Program-made: the position numbers and the translations under genes
DNA from: Clostridia bacterium
GTDB taxonomy: Bacteria > Bacillota > Clostridia > Christensenellales > Aristaeellaceae
NCBI GenBank assembly: GCA_017429265.1
Contig: JAFRPG010000031.1
Span: forward strand, 1-64,000
Reading direction: 5' to 3'
Length of the DNA stretch: 64,000 nt
Notes under the pieces: generated by a model
What the model saw: the letters and a program-made list of their open reading frames with translations, nothing else
Told to the model about the DNA's origin: nothing
The model's database searches: none
Shown: positions 45,428 through 54,507 of the stretch, piece after piece
Position numbering within the stretch: the first letter of the stretch is position 1
Layout: the number at the start of each line of letters is the position of its first letter

Positions 45428-47437
45428 ATGAGCAAAGGCACCTACTACATCACGACCCCGATCTACTACCCCTCTGGCAATATGACGATCGGCCACACCT
45501 ACACCACCGTCGCCGCCGACACCATGACCCGGTTCAAGAAGATGCAGGGCTATGACACCTACTTCCTCACCGGCACCGACGAGCACGGCCAGAAGATCGA
45601 GAAGAAGGCCGCCGAGACCGGCGTGACGCCCATCGCGTACGTGGACAGGATCGTCGCCGAGACCAAGGAACTGTGGAAGCTGATGAACATCGAGTACGAC
45701 GACTTCATCCGCACCACGGAAGAGCGGCACATGGAGATCGTGCAGAAGATCTTCCGGCAGTTCCATGAGCAGGGCGACGTGTACAAGGCGGAGTACGAGG
45801 GCATGTACTGCACGCCGTGCGAGAGCTTCTGGACCGCCACCCAGCTGGTGGAGAAGGACGGCCAGAAGGTCTGCCCCGACTGCGGGCGTCCCTGCCAGCC
45901 CATGAAGGAGGAGAGCTACTTCTTCCGCATGAGCAAGTACCAGGACTGGATGATCCGCTACATCGAGGAGCACCCCGATTTCATCCAGCCGGCTTCCCGC
46001 GCCAACGAGATGATCAACAACTTCCTCAAGCCCGGCCTGCAGGACCTGTGCGTCAGCCGCACCAGCGTCAAGTGGGGCATCCCGGTGGACTTCGATCCCA
46101 AGCACACGATCTATGTGTGGATCGACGCCCTCTCCAACTACATCACCGCCCTGGGCTACGGCACGGACCACGATGACCTCTTCCGCAAGTACTGGCCCGC
46201 GGATGTCCACCTGGTGGGCAAGGAGATCGTGCGCTTCCACACCATCTACTGGCCGATCATGCTCCACGCCCTGGGGCTGCCCCTGCCCAAGCAGGTCTTC
46301 GGCCACGGCTGGCTGCTCTTCGGCGCGGACCGCATGAGCAAGTCGAAGGGCAACGTGGTCTATCCCCAGCCCATCGTCGCCCGCTACGGCGTGGACGCCC
46401 TGCGCTACTACCTCATGCGCGAGATGCCCTTCGGCGCGGACGGCAACTACACCAATGAGTCCTTCCTCACCCGCACGAACGCCGACCTGGCCAACGACCT
46501 GGGCAACCTGGTCAGCCGCACGGTGGCGATGATCGAGAAGTACTTCGGCGGCGTGACCCCGGCCTGGGATCCGGCCGCCTCGGACGCGGAGCTGGACAAC
46601 CCTCTGCGGGAGCACTGCGCCGCCCTCCCCGCCCTGGTGGAGGAGCAGATGAACAAGCTGCAGTTCTCCCAGGCGCTGATCGAGATCTGGAAGGTCATCG
46701 GCGAGTGCAACAAGTACATCGACGCCACCCAGCCCTGGGTGCTCGGCAAGGACCCGGAGAAGCGGGGCCGCCTCGGCAACGTGCTGCTGATCCTGGCCGA
46801 GTGCATCCGCTTCACCGCCGTGCTGATCGGCCCGGTGATGCCCAACACGCCGGCGCGCATCTTTGAGCAGCTCGGCCTCACCGACGAAACCCTCAAGACC
46901 TGGGATTCCCTCGACTGCTTCGGCCGCCTGCCCGACGGCATCCGCGTGAAGAAGGGCGAGGCCCTCTTCCCCCGCATCGACGTGAAGAAGGAGCTTGAGA
47001 TCCTCAGCGCCGATCCCAAGGCCGGCGGCGCCGCGAAGCCGGAGGAGAAGAAGGAAGAGAAGCAGAAAAAGCCGGAGAAGAAGGCCCATGAGGAGCCGGA
47101 GTTCCCCGAGTCCATCACGATCGACGACTTTGCGAAGTGCAAGATGCAGGTGGCCCGCGTCCTGAACTGCGAGAAGGTGGAGAAGAGCGCGAAGCTCCTG
47201 CGGTTCCGCCTGTCCTTCGGCGCGGACGGCGAGCGCACGATCCTCAGCGGCATCGCGAAATTCTACGACCCCGCGACCCTGATCGGGAAGCAGGTCGTGG
47301 CCGTGACGAACCTCGCGCCCCGGAAGATCGCGGGTGAGGAGAGCCAGGGCATGATCCTCTCCGCCCTCGACGCCGGCGGCAATCTGCGGCTGATGAGCGT
47401 CATGGACGGCGTGGAAGACGGGGCGATCATCGGATGA
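45428..47437 (+). CDS. metG: Methionyl-tRNA synthetase
   Basis: 669 aa. HIGH-type motif in GNMTIGHTYT, KMSKS in DRMSKSKGN, zinc-knuckle cysteines CTPCESFW and CPDCGRPC, TGTDEHGQKIEKKA. A Lys/Glu-rich linker (about 540-565) leads to the C-terminal EMAP/Trbp tRNA-binding domain (KCKMQVARVLNCEKVEKSAK). It charges tRNA-Met. ATG 45428 with AAGGAGG upstream, 41 bases after the T-box terminator. The stop overlaps the tatD start. Confidence 0.97.
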   Translation: MSKGTYYITTPIYYPSGNMTIGHTYTTVAADTMTRFKKMQGYDTYFLTGTDEHGQKIEKKAAETGVTPIAYVDRIVAETKELWKLMNIEYDDFIRTTEERHMEIVQKIFRQFHEQGDVYKAEYEGMYCTPCESFWTATQLVEKDGQKVCPDCGRPCQPMKEESYFFRMSKYQDWMIRYIEEHPDFIQPASRANEMINNFLKPGLQDLCVSRTSVKWGIPVDFDPKHTIYVWIDALSNYITALGYGTDHDDLFRKYWPADVHLVGKEIVRFHTIYWPIMLHALGLPLPKQVFGHGWLLFGADRMSKSKGNVVYPQPIVARYGVDALRYYLMREMPFGADGNYTNESFLTRTNADLANDLGNLVSRTVAMIEKYFGGVTPAWDPAASDAELDNPLREHCAALPALVEEQMNKLQFSQALIEIWKVIGECNKYIDATQPWVLGKDPEKRGRLGNVLLILAECIRFTAVLIGPVMPNTPARIFEQLGLTDETLKTWDSLDCFGRLPDGIRVKKGEALFPRIDVKKELEILSADPKAGGAAKPEEKKEEKQKKPEKKAHEEPEFPESITIDDFAKCKMQVARVLNCEKVEKSAKLLRFRLSFGADGERTILSGIAKFYDPATLIGKQVVAVTNLAPRKIAGEESQGMILSALDAGGNLRLMSVMDGVEDGAIIG

Positions 47438-48228
47438 GCGTCCCGGAACTGTTCGACACCCACTGCCACATCGACGACAGCCGCTTCGACGCGGACCGGG
47501 AGGACCTGCACGCGCGGATGGCCGAGGCGGGCGTGACCCGCTTCGCCGTGATCGGCACGGAGCTGGCCTCCTCCCGCAGCGCGATCGACTATGCCCGCGC
47601 CCACGGAGGCGCCGTCGCCGCCGTCGGCTTCTACCCCGGCGACGCGGACGCCTTCCGCGGGGCGGAGGATCTCGCAGCCCTCGCCGAATGGGCAAAGGAG
47701 CCCGAGGTCCGCGCCCTGGGCGAGATCGGCCTGGACTACCACTGGCCCGACAATCCCTCCCGCGAGACCCAGCGGCGGGTCCTCTCCGAACAGCTGGAGC
47801 TGGCCTGGGAGCTCGGCCTGCCCTGCTGCTTCCACGTGCGGGACGCGCACCCGGACATGATCGAAGTCCTGCGGAAGCACCGGACACACCTGACCGGCGG
47901 CATCATGCACTGCTTCTCCGGCAGCTGGGAGACCGCGCAGGAGTATCTGCGCCTCGGGTACCACATCTCCTTCGCCGGCCCGGTGACCTTCCGCAACGCG
48001 CGCAAGCTCCACGAGACGGCGGCGAAGTGCCCGGCCGAACGGATCCTGATCGAGACCGACAGTCCCTACATGGCCCCCGAGCCCGTGCGCGGCAGGCGCA
48101 ACGAGCCGACCTTCGTGCGGCACATCGCTGAAAGAATCGCGGAGCTGCGCGGCATCCCGTACGGGGAGGCCGCCGCCCTCACGACCCGCAACGCCTGCCG
48201 CGTCTACGGCCTGCCCTTCCCCGAATAA
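47434..48228 (+). CDS. tatD: TatD family hydrolase (DNase)
   Basis: 264 aa. Metal-binding motifs of the TatD family: FDTHCHIDDSRF, LGEIGLDYHWP, CCFHVRDAH, GIMHCFSGS, ETDSPYMAPEPVRG. Probable 3'-5' exonuclease/deoxyribonuclease. metG-tatD is a standard Bacillota pair; translation is coupled by an ATGA overlap. Confidence 0.95.
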   Translation: MSVPELFDTHCHIDDSRFDADREDLHARMAEAGVTRFAVIGTELASSRSAIDYARAHGGAVAAVGFYPGDADAFRGAEDLAALAEWAKEPEVRALGEIGLDYHWPDNPSRETQRRVLSEQLELAWELGLPCCFHVRDAHPDMIEVLRKHRTHLTGGIMHCFSGSWETAQEYLRLGYHISFAGPVTFRNARKLHETAAKCPAERILIETDSPYMAPEPVRGRRNEPTFVRHIAERIAELRGIPYGEAAALTTRNACRVYGLPFPE

Positions 48229-48244
48229 ACTGGAGGTAAACGGC

Positions 48245-49165
48245 ATGATCACGACGATCTGTCTCAATCCCTGCTTTGACAAGACGGTGACGGTGGACGC
48301 GATGACCGTGGGCGGCCTGCACCGGGTGCGCACCATGCGCACGGACCCCGGCGGCAAGGGCGCCAACGTCGCGAACGTCCTCTCCCGCCTCGGCGCGCCG
48401 GTGCGCTGCCTCGGCCTGGCCGGGGAGCAGGGCGCGAAGGCCTATGAGGACCTGCTGGAGAAGGCCGGCGTGCCCCAGGGCTTCCTGCACGTGTGCGGCG
48501 AGGTCCGCACGAACCTCAAGATCGTCAGCCTTGACGGCAGCGAGGTCACCGAGATCAACGAGCCCGGCCCGATGATCCCGGAGAAGCGCCTCAACGACCT
48601 GCTGAAGGTCGTGCGGGAGAACTGCGGCGGGGACGATTTCCTCGTCCTGACCGGCTCCCTGCCGCCCGGATGCGCCGACGACACCTATGCCCGCCTCGTG
48701 CGCGCCCTGAACGTGCCCGCCGTGGTGGACGCCTCGGGCAAGAGCCTGCGGGCCTCCCTCGCCGCGCGGCCCTTCCTCGTCAAGCCGAACAAGGCCGAGC
48801 TGTGCGAGGCGGTGGGCCGGAAGCTGGAGGATCTCGGCGCGGTCGAACGGGCCGCACGGGAGCTGATGGACGCCGGCGCGCAGCATGTGCTGGTCTCCCT
48901 CGGCGCGGAGGGCGCCCTGCTCGTGACGCCGGATAAGGTCTGGCACGCGGACGGGCTGAAGGTGAAGGTCTCCTCCACCGTGGGCGCGGGCGATGCCATG
49001 ACGGCGGGCTTCGTGGCCGGCTTTGTGGAGACGGGGGACTTTGTGGAGGCTTTCCGCCGCGGCGTGGCCGCCGGGACCGCCTCCGTCATGACCGACGGGA
49101 CCCAGCTGATCCGGCTGGAAGACTACGAAGCCCTGCTCGGCAGGGTGACGATCCGGGAAGTGTAA
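48245..49165 (+). CDS. 1-phosphofructokinase-like PfkB kinase
   Basis: 306 aa. PfkB family: CLNPCFDKTVTVDAMTVGGL, RTDPGGKGANVANVLSRLG, TGSLPPGCADDTYARL, KPNKAELCEA and the catalytic TVGAGDAMTAGFVAG. These fit the FruK/LacC (hexose-phosphate kinase) branch. No PTS or regulator gene is nearby, so the exact substrate (fructose-1-phosphate or tagatose-6-phosphate) is open. ATG 48245 with TGGAGG upstream. Confidence 0.9.
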   Translation: MITTICLNPCFDKTVTVDAMTVGGLHRVRTMRTDPGGKGANVANVLSRLGAPVRCLGLAGEQGAKAYEDLLEKAGVPQGFLHVCGEVRTNLKIVSLDGSEVTEINEPGPMIPEKRLNDLLKVVRENCGGDDFLVLTGSLPPGCADDTYARLVRALNVPAVVDASGKSLRASLAARPFLVKPNKAELCEAVGRKLEDLGAVERAARELMDAGAQHVLVSLGAEGALLVTPDKVWHADGLKVKVSSTVGAGDAMTAGFVAGFVETGDFVEAFRRGVAAGTASVMTDGTQLIRLEDYEALLGRVTIREV

Positions 49166-49168
49166 GCG

Positions 49169-49624
49169 GTGTGGCTGTTTCGCAGGCACGAGATCCTCAG
49201 TGACGGGACAATCGACCTGATCCCCGTCCGGGACTGGAAGGCCGAGCCCGAGATGGGCTTCGGCGAGGAATTCAACTGGATCATCGCGCCCTGCGGCATG
49301 CGGGACGAGATGGGCCGGATCAACCTGCGCCTCGGGGAGAGCCCGTGCGTGTACGTCTTCGGCCACATCGGCTACCACGTGGACCCGCCCTACCGCGGAC
49401 ACCGGTACGCCGAGCGCGCCTGCCGCCTCCTGCAGCCGCTGATCCGGCGCAGGGGCAAGAGCAGCGTGGTCATCACCTGCGACCCGGACAACATCCCGAG
49501 TCGGAAGACCTGCGAGGCCCTCGGCTGCGAGCTGGAGCGCACGGTGAAGGTGCCGGACTGGATCCGGGAGAGCTGGTCGATCAGCGCGGTGAAGTGCCGC
49601 TATATCTGGCGGATGGACCCTTGA
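49169..49624 (+). CDS. GNAT-like acetyltransferase
   Basis: 151 aa from GTG 49169, three bases after the kinase stop. GNAT core: GHIGYHVDPPYRGHRYAERA (acetyl-CoA loop), then VVITCDPDNIPSRKTCEALG and the strand LERTVKVP. Acceptor unknown. Part of the metG-esterase run. Confidence 0.85.
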   Translation: MWLFRRHEILSDGTIDLIPVRDWKAEPEMGFGEEFNWIIAPCGMRDEMGRINLRLGESPCVYVFGHIGYHVDPPYRGHRYAERACRLLQPLIRRRGKSSVVITCDPDNIPSRKTCEALGCELERTVKVPDWIRESWSISAVKCRYIWRMDP

Positions 49625-49643
49625 CAGACGGGAGGACGGGAAC

Positions 49644-50423
49644 ATGCGGGCGGAGATAGCCGGGACCACGGTCCATTACGAGCTGACGGGCAGCGGGGAG
49701 AAGCGAGTCGTGCTCCTGCACGGCTGGGGCTGCTCCGCCGCGCTGATGCGCTCCGCTGCGTCCGCGCTCGAGGACGGCATGCGCGTGCTGGCCGTCGATT
49801 TCCCCGCCTTCGGGGAGAGCGGCCGTCCGCCGGAGCCCTGGGGCGTGCCGGAGTACGCGGCCTGCCTGCGGGAACTGCTGGAGCGGCTGGACTTCCTGCC
49901 CTGCAGCGCGGTGGCCCATTCCTTCGGCGGGCGCGTGGCGATCTGGCTGGCCTCGGAGGACCCCTCCCTGTTTGAAAAGCTGGTCATCACCGGCGGGGCG
50001 GGCATCCGCAAGCCGCAGACCGAGGAGGGAAAGCGCCGCTCGGAGGCGTTTCAGCGGAAGAAGAAGCTGGCGGAGGCGCTGGGCCGGATCCCGCTGCTCA
50101 AAGGCACGGCCGACAGGTGCGCGGAGAAGCTCCGGCGAAAGTACGGCTCCGCGGACTACAACGCCCTTGACGAGGAGATGCGCAAAACCTTCGTGAAGGT
50201 CATCAGCCTCGACCTGGCGGACCGGCTGCCGTGCATCAAGCAGCCCACCCTTCTCCTCTGGGGAGACCGGGACACCGAGACGCCCCTGTGGATGGGCCAG
50301 CGGATGGAGCGGGAGATCCCCGACGCGGGCCTGGTCGTGCTCGAGGGCGGGACGCACTTCGCCTACCTCGAGCAGGCGGCGCGGTTCAATACGATTGTCA
50401 GACGATTCCTGATGGGGGAGTGA
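49644..50423 (+). CDS. Alpha/beta hydrolase next to MurF-like gene
   Basis: 259 aa. VVLLHGWGCSAALM, VDFPAFGESGRPP, nucleophile in AHSFGGRVA (SFGG, with His at the usual Gly position), LLWGDRDTETPL (acidic residue) and EGGTHFAYLE (His). Adjacent to a MurF-like and a Ddl-like gene, an arrangement I recall from other Clostridia, so it may act on a cell-wall-related ester or amide. Substrate unknown. ATG 49644; GGGAGGACGGGAAC upstream. Confidence 0.85.
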   Translation: MRAEIAGTTVHYELTGSGEKRVVLLHGWGCSAALMRSAASALEDGMRVLAVDFPAFGESGRPPEPWGVPEYAACLRELLERLDFLPCSAVAHSFGGRVAIWLASEDPSLFEKLVITGGAGIRKPQTEEGKRRSEAFQRKKKLAEALGRIPLLKGTADRCAEKLRRKYGSADYNALDEEMRKTFVKVISLDLADRLPCIKQPTLLLWGDRDTETPLWMGQRMEREIPDAGLVVLEGGTHFAYLEQAARFNTIVRRFLMGE

Positions 50424-50427
50424 ACGG

Positions 50428-51993
50428 ATGAACTGGAGCAGCATTGCGGCGGCGGTCGGCCTGGCGGTCGGCTGCGCGCTGGCCTCGCGCGTTCTCCTGC
50501 ACTATGACCAGCTGGAGAGCTATCAGTTCCGGGGCTATTTCCGCTCGCTGCGGCGCAACCGGCGGCGCGCGGTGCTGCCGGGTGCCATCCTGTGCGCGGG
50601 CGCCCTCCTCCTGTGGCTCTGCCTGCGGGGCACTTCCTGGGGCGGCTTCGCGGCCGGGCCGGTATTGATCGCCCTCGGCTGGGCCGTGCAGAAGCTGACG
50701 CGCCCGAAACAGGAAAAGAAAAAGTTCGCGGTCACGGCGCGCGTGAAGCGCCTCTTTGCGGCTCTGATCCTTGTGCTGCTCGCGGCGTGCCTGCTGACGC
50801 CGGAGGACTGGCGCTGGCCGATCCCCCTGCTCCTGCCCCTGTGGGTGGCTCTGGCCAAGGCCGTCGCCTGGCCGGTGGAGCGCGGCATCTATGAGCTGTA
50901 TTTCCAGAGCGCGCGGCGGATCCTGAAGGCCCGGTCCGACCTGATCAAAATCGGCATCACGGGCTCCTTCGGCAAGACCAGCGTGAAGTTCATCCTGAAC
51001 ACCCTGCTCTCGGAGGAGTACCAGGTGCTGGCGACCCCGGCGAGCTTCAACACGCCGATGGGCCTGACCCGGGTGATCCGGGAGAGGCTCCGGCCGGCGC
51101 ACCGGATCTTCCTGGCGGAGATGGGCGCGCGGCACCGCGGGGACATCCGCGAACTGTGCCGCCTCGTGCACCCGGACCACGGCGTGCTGACGAGCGTCGG
51201 CGCGCAGCACCTGGACACCTTCGGCACGCTGGAGCGGATCATCGAGACAAAGTATGACCTGATCCGGGCAATCCCGGCGGAGGGCATCCGCTTCTTCCCC
51301 GACGACGGGGACATCTGCCGCCGCCTCTACGACCGGACGGACGGCGAAAAGCGCCTGGCGAGCCTGACCCGGACGCAGGGTGCGGACGTCTGGGCGGAGA
51401 ACATCGCGGTCTCGGCCCGGGGCAGCAGCTTTGACCTGTGCACGGCGGACGGCGGGCGCGCGGCCTGCGAGACAAAGCTCCTCGGCGCGCACAATATCCA
51501 GAACATCCTGCTTGCGGCAAGCGTCTGCCTGGCTTTGGGCATGACGCTGCGGCAGGTCAGCCGCGGCATCGCGCGCCTGGAACCGGTGGAGCACCGCCTG
51601 CAGCTGATCGAGCGGCCCGGCGGCATCACCCTGATCGACGACGCTTTCAACTCGAACCCGGCCGGGGCTTCCCGGGCCCTCGACGTGCTGAAGGCCTTCC
51701 CGCCGCGGCGCATCATCGTCACGCCCGGCATGGTGGAGCTCGGCGCGCGGGAGGCGGAGTACAACCGCCGCTTCGGCGAGCAGATGGCCTCCTCGGCCGA
51801 CATTGCGATCCTGGTCGGGCCGCGGCACACCGCCCCGATCCGCGAAGGCCTGCTGGCGGCCGGCTTCCCGGAAAAGGAGATCCGCACCGTGCAGAGCCTG
51901 ACCGAGGCGGCGGAGGTCATGCGTGCCCTCGCCGTGCCCGGCGACACCGTCCTTTTCGAGAACGACCTGCCGGACAACTATTCCGAGACTTGA
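50428..51993 (+). CDS. Membrane-anchored MurF-like Mur ligase
   Basis: 521 aa. The N-terminal ~155 residues hold several membrane segments (AVLPGAILCAGALLLWLCL, FAALILVLLAACLL, IPLLLPLWVALAKAVAW), unusual for MurF. The Mur ligase core then follows: P-loop GITGSFGKTSVKFILNTLL, LAEMGARHRGDIRELC, LTSVGAQHLDTFGTLE, LGAHNIQNILLAASVCLALG and LIDDAFNSNPAGASRALDVL. It should attach an amino acid or dipeptide to a muramyl-like substrate at the membrane, coupled with the Ddl-like gene 17 bases downstream. It may be a second, specialised MurF rather than the housekeeping one. Confidence 0.88.
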   Translation: MNWSSIAAAVGLAVGCALASRVLLHYDQLESYQFRGYFRSLRRNRRRAVLPGAILCAGALLLWLCLRGTSWGGFAAGPVLIALGWAVQKLTRPKQEKKKFAVTARVKRLFAALILVLLAACLLTPEDWRWPIPLLLPLWVALAKAVAWPVERGIYELYFQSARRILKARSDLIKIGITGSFGKTSVKFILNTLLSEEYQVLATPASFNTPMGLTRVIRERLRPAHRIFLAEMGARHRGDIRELCRLVHPDHGVLTSVGAQHLDTFGTLERIIETKYDLIRAIPAEGIRFFPDDGDICRRLYDRTDGEKRLASLTRTQGADVWAENIAVSARGSSFDLCTADGGRAACETKLLGAHNIQNILLAASVCLALGMTLRQVSRGIARLEPVEHRLQLIERPGGITLIDDAFNSNPAGASRALDVLKAFPPRRIIVTPGMVELGAREAEYNRRFGEQMASSADIAILVGPRHTAPIREGLLAAGFPEKEIRTVQSLTEAAEVMRALAVPGDTVLFENDLPDNYSET

Positions 51994-52010
51994 GAAACGA
52001 GGGATTCCCG

Positions 52011-53225
52011 ATGGCGAAGATTCAGCTGGGCGTTTTCTTCGGTTCCCGCAGCTGCGAGCGCGAGGTGTCGATCATCTCCGCCGTGCAGCTGATGAACCAT
52101 GTGAACCCCGAAAAGTATGACGTGATCCCGGTCTACATCGCCCCGGACGGCCGCTGGTACACCGGCGACGCCCTGCGCAGCACCGCGTTCTTCACCGACT
52201 TCAAGGAGGAAAAGGTGCAGGAGGTCCATCTGGACCTGACCGCCGGCAGCGGGGCGCTGACCGCCTTCCGCCCGGGCAAGGGCCTCTTCGGCAAGCCGGA
52301 GCTGGTCATCGTGGCCCGCCTGGAGGTCTGCGTGCTGGTCATGCACGGTCTCCACGGCGAGGACGGCACCCTGCAGGGCCTGCTGGAGCTGGCCAACCTG
52401 CCCTACACCTCCACCGGCGTGGCGGGCAGCGCGGTGGGCATGGACAAGATCATGATGAAGCAGCTGTTCCGCGGCTGCGGCTTCCCGACGCTGCCCGGGC
52501 GCTGGTTCACCCGGGACAGCTTCCGGAAGAACGAGGAGGCCGCCGTCAGGGAGATCGAGGAGCTGGGCTATCCGGTGTATGTGAAGCCCGCGAACCTCGG
52601 CTCCTCCATCGGCGTGAGCCGCGCGGACGACCGGGAGGGCCTGCTGGACTCCCTGGAGCTGGCCTTTGAGTACGACCGCCGCGTCCTGATCGAGAAGGGC
52701 CTCGACCGCCCGATCGAGCTCAACTGCTCGGTCCTCGGCTTCGACAGCGAGACCGAGGCCTCCCCGGTGGAGATGCCCATCTCCCACGAGGAGACGCTGA
52801 CCTTCGCTGAGAAGTACCTCAGCGGCGGCGGCACCAAGGCCGGCGGCATGGCCAGCCTGAGCCGTGTCCTGCCCGCGCCGATCCCCGAGGACCTGCGCGA
52901 CCGCATCCAGTCCCTCTCGAAGGACATCTTCCGCGCTCTCGACTGCAAGGGCGTCGTGCGCATCGACTACATGTGGGACCGCGCCACGGAGGAACTGTGG
53001 ATCACGGAGATCAACACGATCCCGGGCTCCCTGGCCTTCTACCTCTGGGAGGCGGCGGGCGTCAAGTACAGCGCGCTGATCGACCGGATGGTGGAGTATG
53101 CGAAAAAGGCCCACAAGGAGAAGAACGATCGCAATTATGCCTATACCTCCGACATCCTCAAGGGCGTGAAGGTCGGGGCGAAGGGGGCCAAGGGCGCGAA
53201 GGGCGCCAAGGGAAGCAAGTTCTGA
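52011..53225 (+). CDS. D-alanine-D-alanine ligase family (ATP-grasp) with Ala-Lys-Gly tail
   Basis: 404 aa, longer than typical Ddl (about 310-370). LGVFFGSRSCEREVSIISAV, VMHGLHGEDGTLQGLLEL, STGVAGSAVGMDKIMMK, YPVYVKPANLGSSIGV, GVVRIDYMWD and TEINTIPGSLAFYLWEA are Ddl/ATP-grasp signatures. The last ~20 residues (AKGAKGAKGAKGSK type) form a basic low-complexity tail, likely to touch RNA, polyanions or the membrane. Pairs with the MurF-like gene before it. Whether the product is D-Ala-D-Ala or a variant depsipeptide cannot be read off. Confidence 0.88.
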   Translation: MAKIQLGVFFGSRSCEREVSIISAVQLMNHVNPEKYDVIPVYIAPDGRWYTGDALRSTAFFTDFKEEKVQEVHLDLTAGSGALTAFRPGKGLFGKPELVIVARLEVCVLVMHGLHGEDGTLQGLLELANLPYTSTGVAGSAVGMDKIMMKQLFRGCGFPTLPGRWFTRDSFRKNEEAAVREIEELGYPVYVKPANLGSSIGVSRADDREGLLDSLELAFEYDRRVLIEKGLDRPIELNCSVLGFDSETEASPVEMPISHEETLTFAEKYLSGGGTKAGGMASLSRVLPAPIPEDLRDRIQSLSKDIFRALDCKGVVRIDYMWDRATEELWITEINTIPGSLAFYLWEAAGVKYSALIDRMVEYAKKAHKEKNDRNYAYTSDILKGVKVGAKGAKGAKGAKGSKF

Positions 53226-53248
53226 CGGACGGAAGGGAGACGGTCATC

Positions 53249-54175
53249 ATGCGGAAGATCCTGATCATCCTGGCGGCGGTCCTGATCGCGGCCTGCCCGG
53301 CCTGCGCGGCGGCGGAGACGGTCGAAAGCGAGGAGAGCGGCATGTTTGTGTTCGCGGACGCGATCCCCGAGGCGGACCGCATGGTCATCAAGGAGAAGGG
53401 CACGGTCGAGCGCATCGCCTATCCCTCCCGCGACTACGCGGGTGACGGGGCGGAGATCACCAAGCACGCCGTCGTCTACCTGCCCTTCGGCTACAGCGCG
53501 GACGGGGAGTATGACGTGCTCGTGCTCTGCCACGGCGTCGGCGGCACGGAGGACGAATGGTCCTTCGGCCGGACCCTGAGCATCGGCCGGACCCTGACGG
53601 ACAACCTGATCGCCCGCGGCGAGGTCCGCCCGCTGATCATCGTCATGCCCAACGGCCGCTCCTGCGCGAACTGCTACGACACCAGCATGGAAAACGCCGC
53701 CGCGTTCTATGTCTTCGGCCAGGAGATCCGCAACGACCTGCTGCCGTGGATGGACAGCCACTACGCCACCTGGGCCGCGAAGCACCCGGACGATCCCGCG
53801 GTCCGCGAGCACCGGGCGATGGCCGGCCTGTCCATGGGCGGCATGCAGACGATCAACATCGGCCTGTGCGAGTGCCTGGATCTCTTCGCGTGGTTCGGTG
53901 CCTTCTCGGCGGCCCCGACCAGCTATGAGGCCTCCCGCATCAGGGCGGAGATCGCGAAGTTCCCGGACCTGGAGATCCGCTACTTCTACAGCATCTGCGG
54001 GCTGGAAGACGGCCTGTACTTCGCGGGCTCCGGCGCGGCGAAGAACCTCCCGGCCGTCTGCGACCGCTTCACGGAGGAGAACTGGCACTGGCAGGAGCGC
54101 CACGGCGGCCACGACTTCAACATCTGGAATCTCGGCCTGTACAACTTCCTGCGGATCTACGGCGGGGAGCGCTGA
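53249..54175 (+). CDS. Secreted esterase (CE1/feruloyl-esterase-like)
   Basis: 308 aa. Signal peptide MRKILIILAAVLIAACPACA. Esterase D/CE1-type fold: KHAVVYLPFGYSADGEYDVL, VLCHGVGGTEDEWSF, LIIVMPNGRS, nucleophile in MAGLSMGGMQTINIGL, and the final HGGHDFNIWNLGLYNFL with the catalytic His. This matches enzymes removing feruloyl or acetyl groups from plant xylan, found also with GH3 xylosidases. ATG 53249 with GGAAGGGAG upstream. Last gene of the metG run. Confidence 0.9.
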   Translation: MRKILIILAAVLIAACPACAAAETVESEESGMFVFADAIPEADRMVIKEKGTVERIAYPSRDYAGDGAEITKHAVVYLPFGYSADGEYDVLVLCHGVGGTEDEWSFGRTLSIGRTLTDNLIARGEVRPLIIVMPNGRSCANCYDTSMENAAAFYVFGQEIRNDLLPWMDSHYATWAAKHPDDPAVREHRAMAGLSMGGMQTINIGLCECLDLFAWFGAFSAAPTSYEASRIRAEIAKFPDLEIRYFYSICGLEDGLYFAGSGAAKNLPAVCDRFTEENWHWQERHGGHDFNIWNLGLYNFLRIYGGER

Positions 54176-54194
54176 CAGGAGACAAATCCCATCG

Positions 54195-54226
54195 GACAGA
54201 GGTCATCACCGGCCTCTGTCTTTTTT
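54195..54226 (+). terminator. Terminator after the esterase gene
   Basis: GACAGAGG pairs with CCTCTGTC across a 10-nt loop, followed by six T. Confidence 0.9.
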
Positions 54227-54498
54227 GCGGCTTCGCGGAAAATGCGGGAAAAGCAGAAGGGCGGGGATTCGCGCTCTGCGGAGCGCGCCAGGGGCTTTCC
54301 GATCGCCCCTGGACCCTTCGGGATCGCCTTTTCCTTGTTTGGTATTGGGCAAAGTAACGTTGATAAAACCTTGCAATACCAGAGCCTATCATGAACGGGA
54401 CGGCGCCGAAGGAGTCCAGAGGGCGATCGGAAAGCTCTGGTGCGCCCGCAGGCGCATTCCCTCACCAACGGAATTTCCCTAACTAAACGTGAAGAACC
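54227..54498 (+). repeat. Intergenic element copy 7 (272 nt)
   Basis: Ends GCGGCTTCGCGG and CGTGAAGAACC; arms and AT-rich centre present (a three-base loss in the right arm hairpin, AAAGCTCTGG). It starts exactly at the end of the esterase terminator. Flanking TCTTTTTT (54219-54226) and TCTTTTTG (54499-54506) match in seven of eight bases. Confidence 0.92.
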
Positions 54499-54507
54499 TC
54501 TTTTTGT

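Noticed and set aside
45074-47887. A 937-codon minus-strand open frame opposite metG
   Set aside because: Antisense shadow; it would also run through the T-box leader and has no ribosome binding site or recognisable motif.
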